From NCBI GenBank assembly GCA_023974075.1, contig JAMFTG010000125.1, forward strand, positions 1 to 64,000: 64,000 nucleotides of DNA, written 5' to 3'. The notes under the pieces are model-generated. The model searched no databases. It had not been told where the DNA came from and saw nothing but the letters and a program-made list of their open reading frames with translations. The DNA is from Chaenocephalus aceratus. Taxonomy: Eukaryota > Chordata > Actinopteri > Perciformes > Channichthyidae. A program made the position numbers and the translations under genes. Positions 60,840 through 64,000 of this stretch are shown here, one piece after another (position 1 is the first letter of the stretch; each line of letters begins with the position of its first letter).

Positions 60840-61480
60840 CAGCAACTGGGTGAAAAAAAATCTACGTCTTTCAGTGAACACGAACAAGTGAAAAAAGTAC
60901 AGCACTATCTGTTTAAAACTATCTGCACCTCGTAGCCTATCGCTCAGTAAAAGTTAACAAAAGCGAGGGAAACACACATTGCCTGACTGCAGTAGCGTAG
61001 AAGTGCTGCAGTTAAGTGATGTAAATCAAATGAAAACTTAATGCGGTCGCTATTAAGATCTAGATCCCTCCGCGGGCTCCATGATCACACTGCGGGGATT
61101 CCCCCCCCCCCCCCCTAATGACCACCTAGCAGCATATTATACCGCTTATTACACGGCTACATACTAAAAAAAAAACCAAATTATTCATAATATCGATTTT
61201 AAAATGATTTAAAAATGACTTAAAAATGATCGTAATGCTTCCGCCAAAATAAAAAGTCCGTTCCACGGCGCACCAACGAATGGAACTTTAATTCAGAAAA
61301 TAAACGGCAGCATTATTCGAATTTACCTGTAACTGTCAAAGTCTGTTAACATTTTATTTTCCTCTAACAAGTACTTAAACACTGCGAGAGAAGCCCACAC
61401 CGTGTTCCCGCCAGTTGATACTTCCTGTGGCTGTGTTACACCCACAAGTACGAGAATTCAACCAAGCCGTGTTAGCTAAA
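60840..61480. other. Spacer between the two exon-like segments
   Basis: No feature apart from a poly-C run at about 61100. Confidence 0.4.
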
Positions 61481-61482
61481 TC

Positions 61483-61590
61483 ACTCACCAGATTCAGTAG
61501 ATAAGGCAGCCGTGCAGCGTCCTTCCTTTGGAAGCGTAGACAGCGCGGTGAAAGGGTGCAAGTCCGGCGTTCAAAGTGGGGTTGCATCCG
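61483..61590 (-). other. Exon-like segment B, related to segment A
   Basis: The minus strand reads QPHFERRTCTLSPRCLRFQR, KDAARLPYLLNL, then gtgagt. It has the same layout as segment A. Whether either is transcribed cannot be judged here. Confidence 0.4.
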
Positions 61591-61702
61591 ACTGAGAAAT
61601 TGCGAGCTGGAAACGTGGTTCTTATGTCAAATAATCACACGAAGAAGAAAAAAGACCGGCCACACAAAGAGAAGGGATGAGACGCCGCGGTAGACGGGGA
61701 GA

Positions 61703-61945
61703 ATGAAAAAACAGACAGAAAAATCAAAGGAAACGAAAAGAAAAAGGTGGGCCGAGAAGGCAAGAGAAAAAAAGGTGAAGTCACTCGCAGGTGGATTATA
61801 TAAATGTCGCAAATTGACAGACCTTTTTGGCAGCAGTGCTTCTACAAGCTCGATTATCATCAGCAGCTTAAAACAAGTGCAAGATGATGAAGAGAATGAT
61901 GTGGGTGCGAGTTCAGATATACAGCCAGCATTCATGATGAGGGAC
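61703..61945 (+). pseudogene. ZMYM1-like hAT transposase N-terminal fragment
   Basis: The plus strand reads KKQTEKSKETKRKRWAEKAR, then a GGLYKCRKLTDLFGSSA block and acidic DDEENDVGASSD. Basic starts followed by CRKL-D-F occur in this transposase family. It is cut at 61948 by the next element. Confidence 0.45.
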
Positions 61946-61949
61946 AGAG

Positions 61950-63030
<1,081 letters not shown>

Positions 63031-64000
63031 GTCCCTCCCTTTCCGGGAGCCTCCATGGGACCCCGGAAGCGTAAAATTATACATTGAAGTCAATGGAGAG
63101 AGAAAAGTTATCTTTTGATCCCGTTTGAATTGTGCCACGAATGACACATATGATGTTCGTCAATTTAAAAGAATATTTTGCAAGTCAAAAAAATAAAAAT
63201 GTGTCGTAAAACTGTGAAGTTACACATTTTTTTGTGTGAAACCGCTGAGTGAACTACAGGTCTCTAGTCTCACACAATACGCGTCACCATCACAAAGACG
63301 GCCGTCACGTTAGCAAATTTCACCTTATTCTTTCAGAATGAGAATAAATGTATAAAACGAGGTGAAAATCACTACAAGTCTGGACACGTTGAGAGCTGTA
63401 CACGAAAGGGGAGTTAGTCGGTTCTGTAAGAGCAGCGGGACCGGCTTTACAAGGTTTCGGTGAGTAATATGAGTGCAATGTGTAACGTTAATGTCAGCTA
63501 GCTAACATTAGCTAACAAGGTACACTAACGTGTTTTGTTTTAGCAACTAGTTTTCTCCTGAAGAACTTCGTGGTCTGTGTGTATGCTGTGGATAACATTA
63601 GTGTTCACAAGAACAAGGTACACTCCCGTGTTTTGTTTGAGTTGCTCTTCAGATTGAAGCGGACAGTTTTATATCGACTATACTGTATGTGTGATCTCCT
63701 TTTACATCTCGTTGTGTCATTTGAGTTTATTTGCTGTGTGTAGAGTCAAGGGTTTTGGTTATCTTGTCAATTTGTTTGGTTATCTAGGCACAGCTGTGTG
63801 TGACTCCCTCTGGTACACCGGTATGTGTTTTCCTAATGTAGAGAGCATTGATTAATTAATTAACACACTAGATCCTAGATCTAGATCCTGACCACATCCT
63901 TTTTTATTGTTGATCAAATGTTTTTCAAAAATGTATTCATACACATTTAGAAAAATACAATGTACAATCACAACCAGTACAACACAAATTACAAAAAATA
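63031..64000. other. Window end, repeat-like, no gene
   Basis: It contains gttagctaacattagctaac-like motifs (about 63490-63520) common in fish repeats. No exon was recognised. Confidence 0.4.

Overview
The window comes from a teleost fish nuclear genome. The evidence is an intron-rich vertebrate gene (pink1), a fish-type NLR gene (FISNA, NACHT, 174-bp LRR exons, B30.2), and abundant fish transposons: hAT elements with 8-bp target-site duplications (TSDs), L2-type LINEs, a Gypsy element with a SCAN-like gag, and Tc1 fragments. No prokaryotic features were seen.

Layout. 1-1543 is upstream sequence with CCAAT boxes, NRF1-type palindromes and a GC box. 1544-14925 (+) is pink1 in eight exons. Every splice junction was phased by hand, and the kinase motifs (glycine loop, AIK lysine, HRD, DFG, APE) are present. 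Its introns hold a splice-donor minisatellite, a very long CT tract, several TIR elements, a triplicated exon-like unit and a pol-deleted LTR retrotransposon. 16239-29477 (-), with one further exon at 41171-41278, is an NLRC3-like gene carrying several frameshifts. It converges tail-to-tail with pink1 and is interrupted by a 3.3-kb LINE with 14-bp TSDs, a second LINE and hAT elements.

30.5-41.1 kb is a LINE followed by a nested transposon stack: MITEs inside a GTF2IRD2-like hAT, which lies inside a BED-finger hAT. 42-47 kb holds further hAT copies, including a ZMYM1/TTF-finger type. 47.6-50.6 kb holds three minisatellites with periods of 57, 33 and 19 bp. 51.7-58.2 kb is repeats, an L2 fragment and a Tc1-derived inverted repeat. 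58370-59525 (-) is the 3' end of a SAMD3-like fish multicopy gene, with two related exon-like segments upstream at about 60.7 and 61.55 kb. The end of the window is more hAT-derived sequence.

Most coding regions, including the conserved pink1, carry small indels, several of them in homopolymers. Assembly error is therefore a live alternative to pseudogenisation throughout. I saw no new multi-gene system. The most unusual items are the pink1 donor minisatellite, the acidic repeat in the pink1 kinase insert, the triplicated exon-like unit, the nested hAT stack and a near-perfect hairpin at 34094-34161. Family names come from remembered motifs, not database searches.
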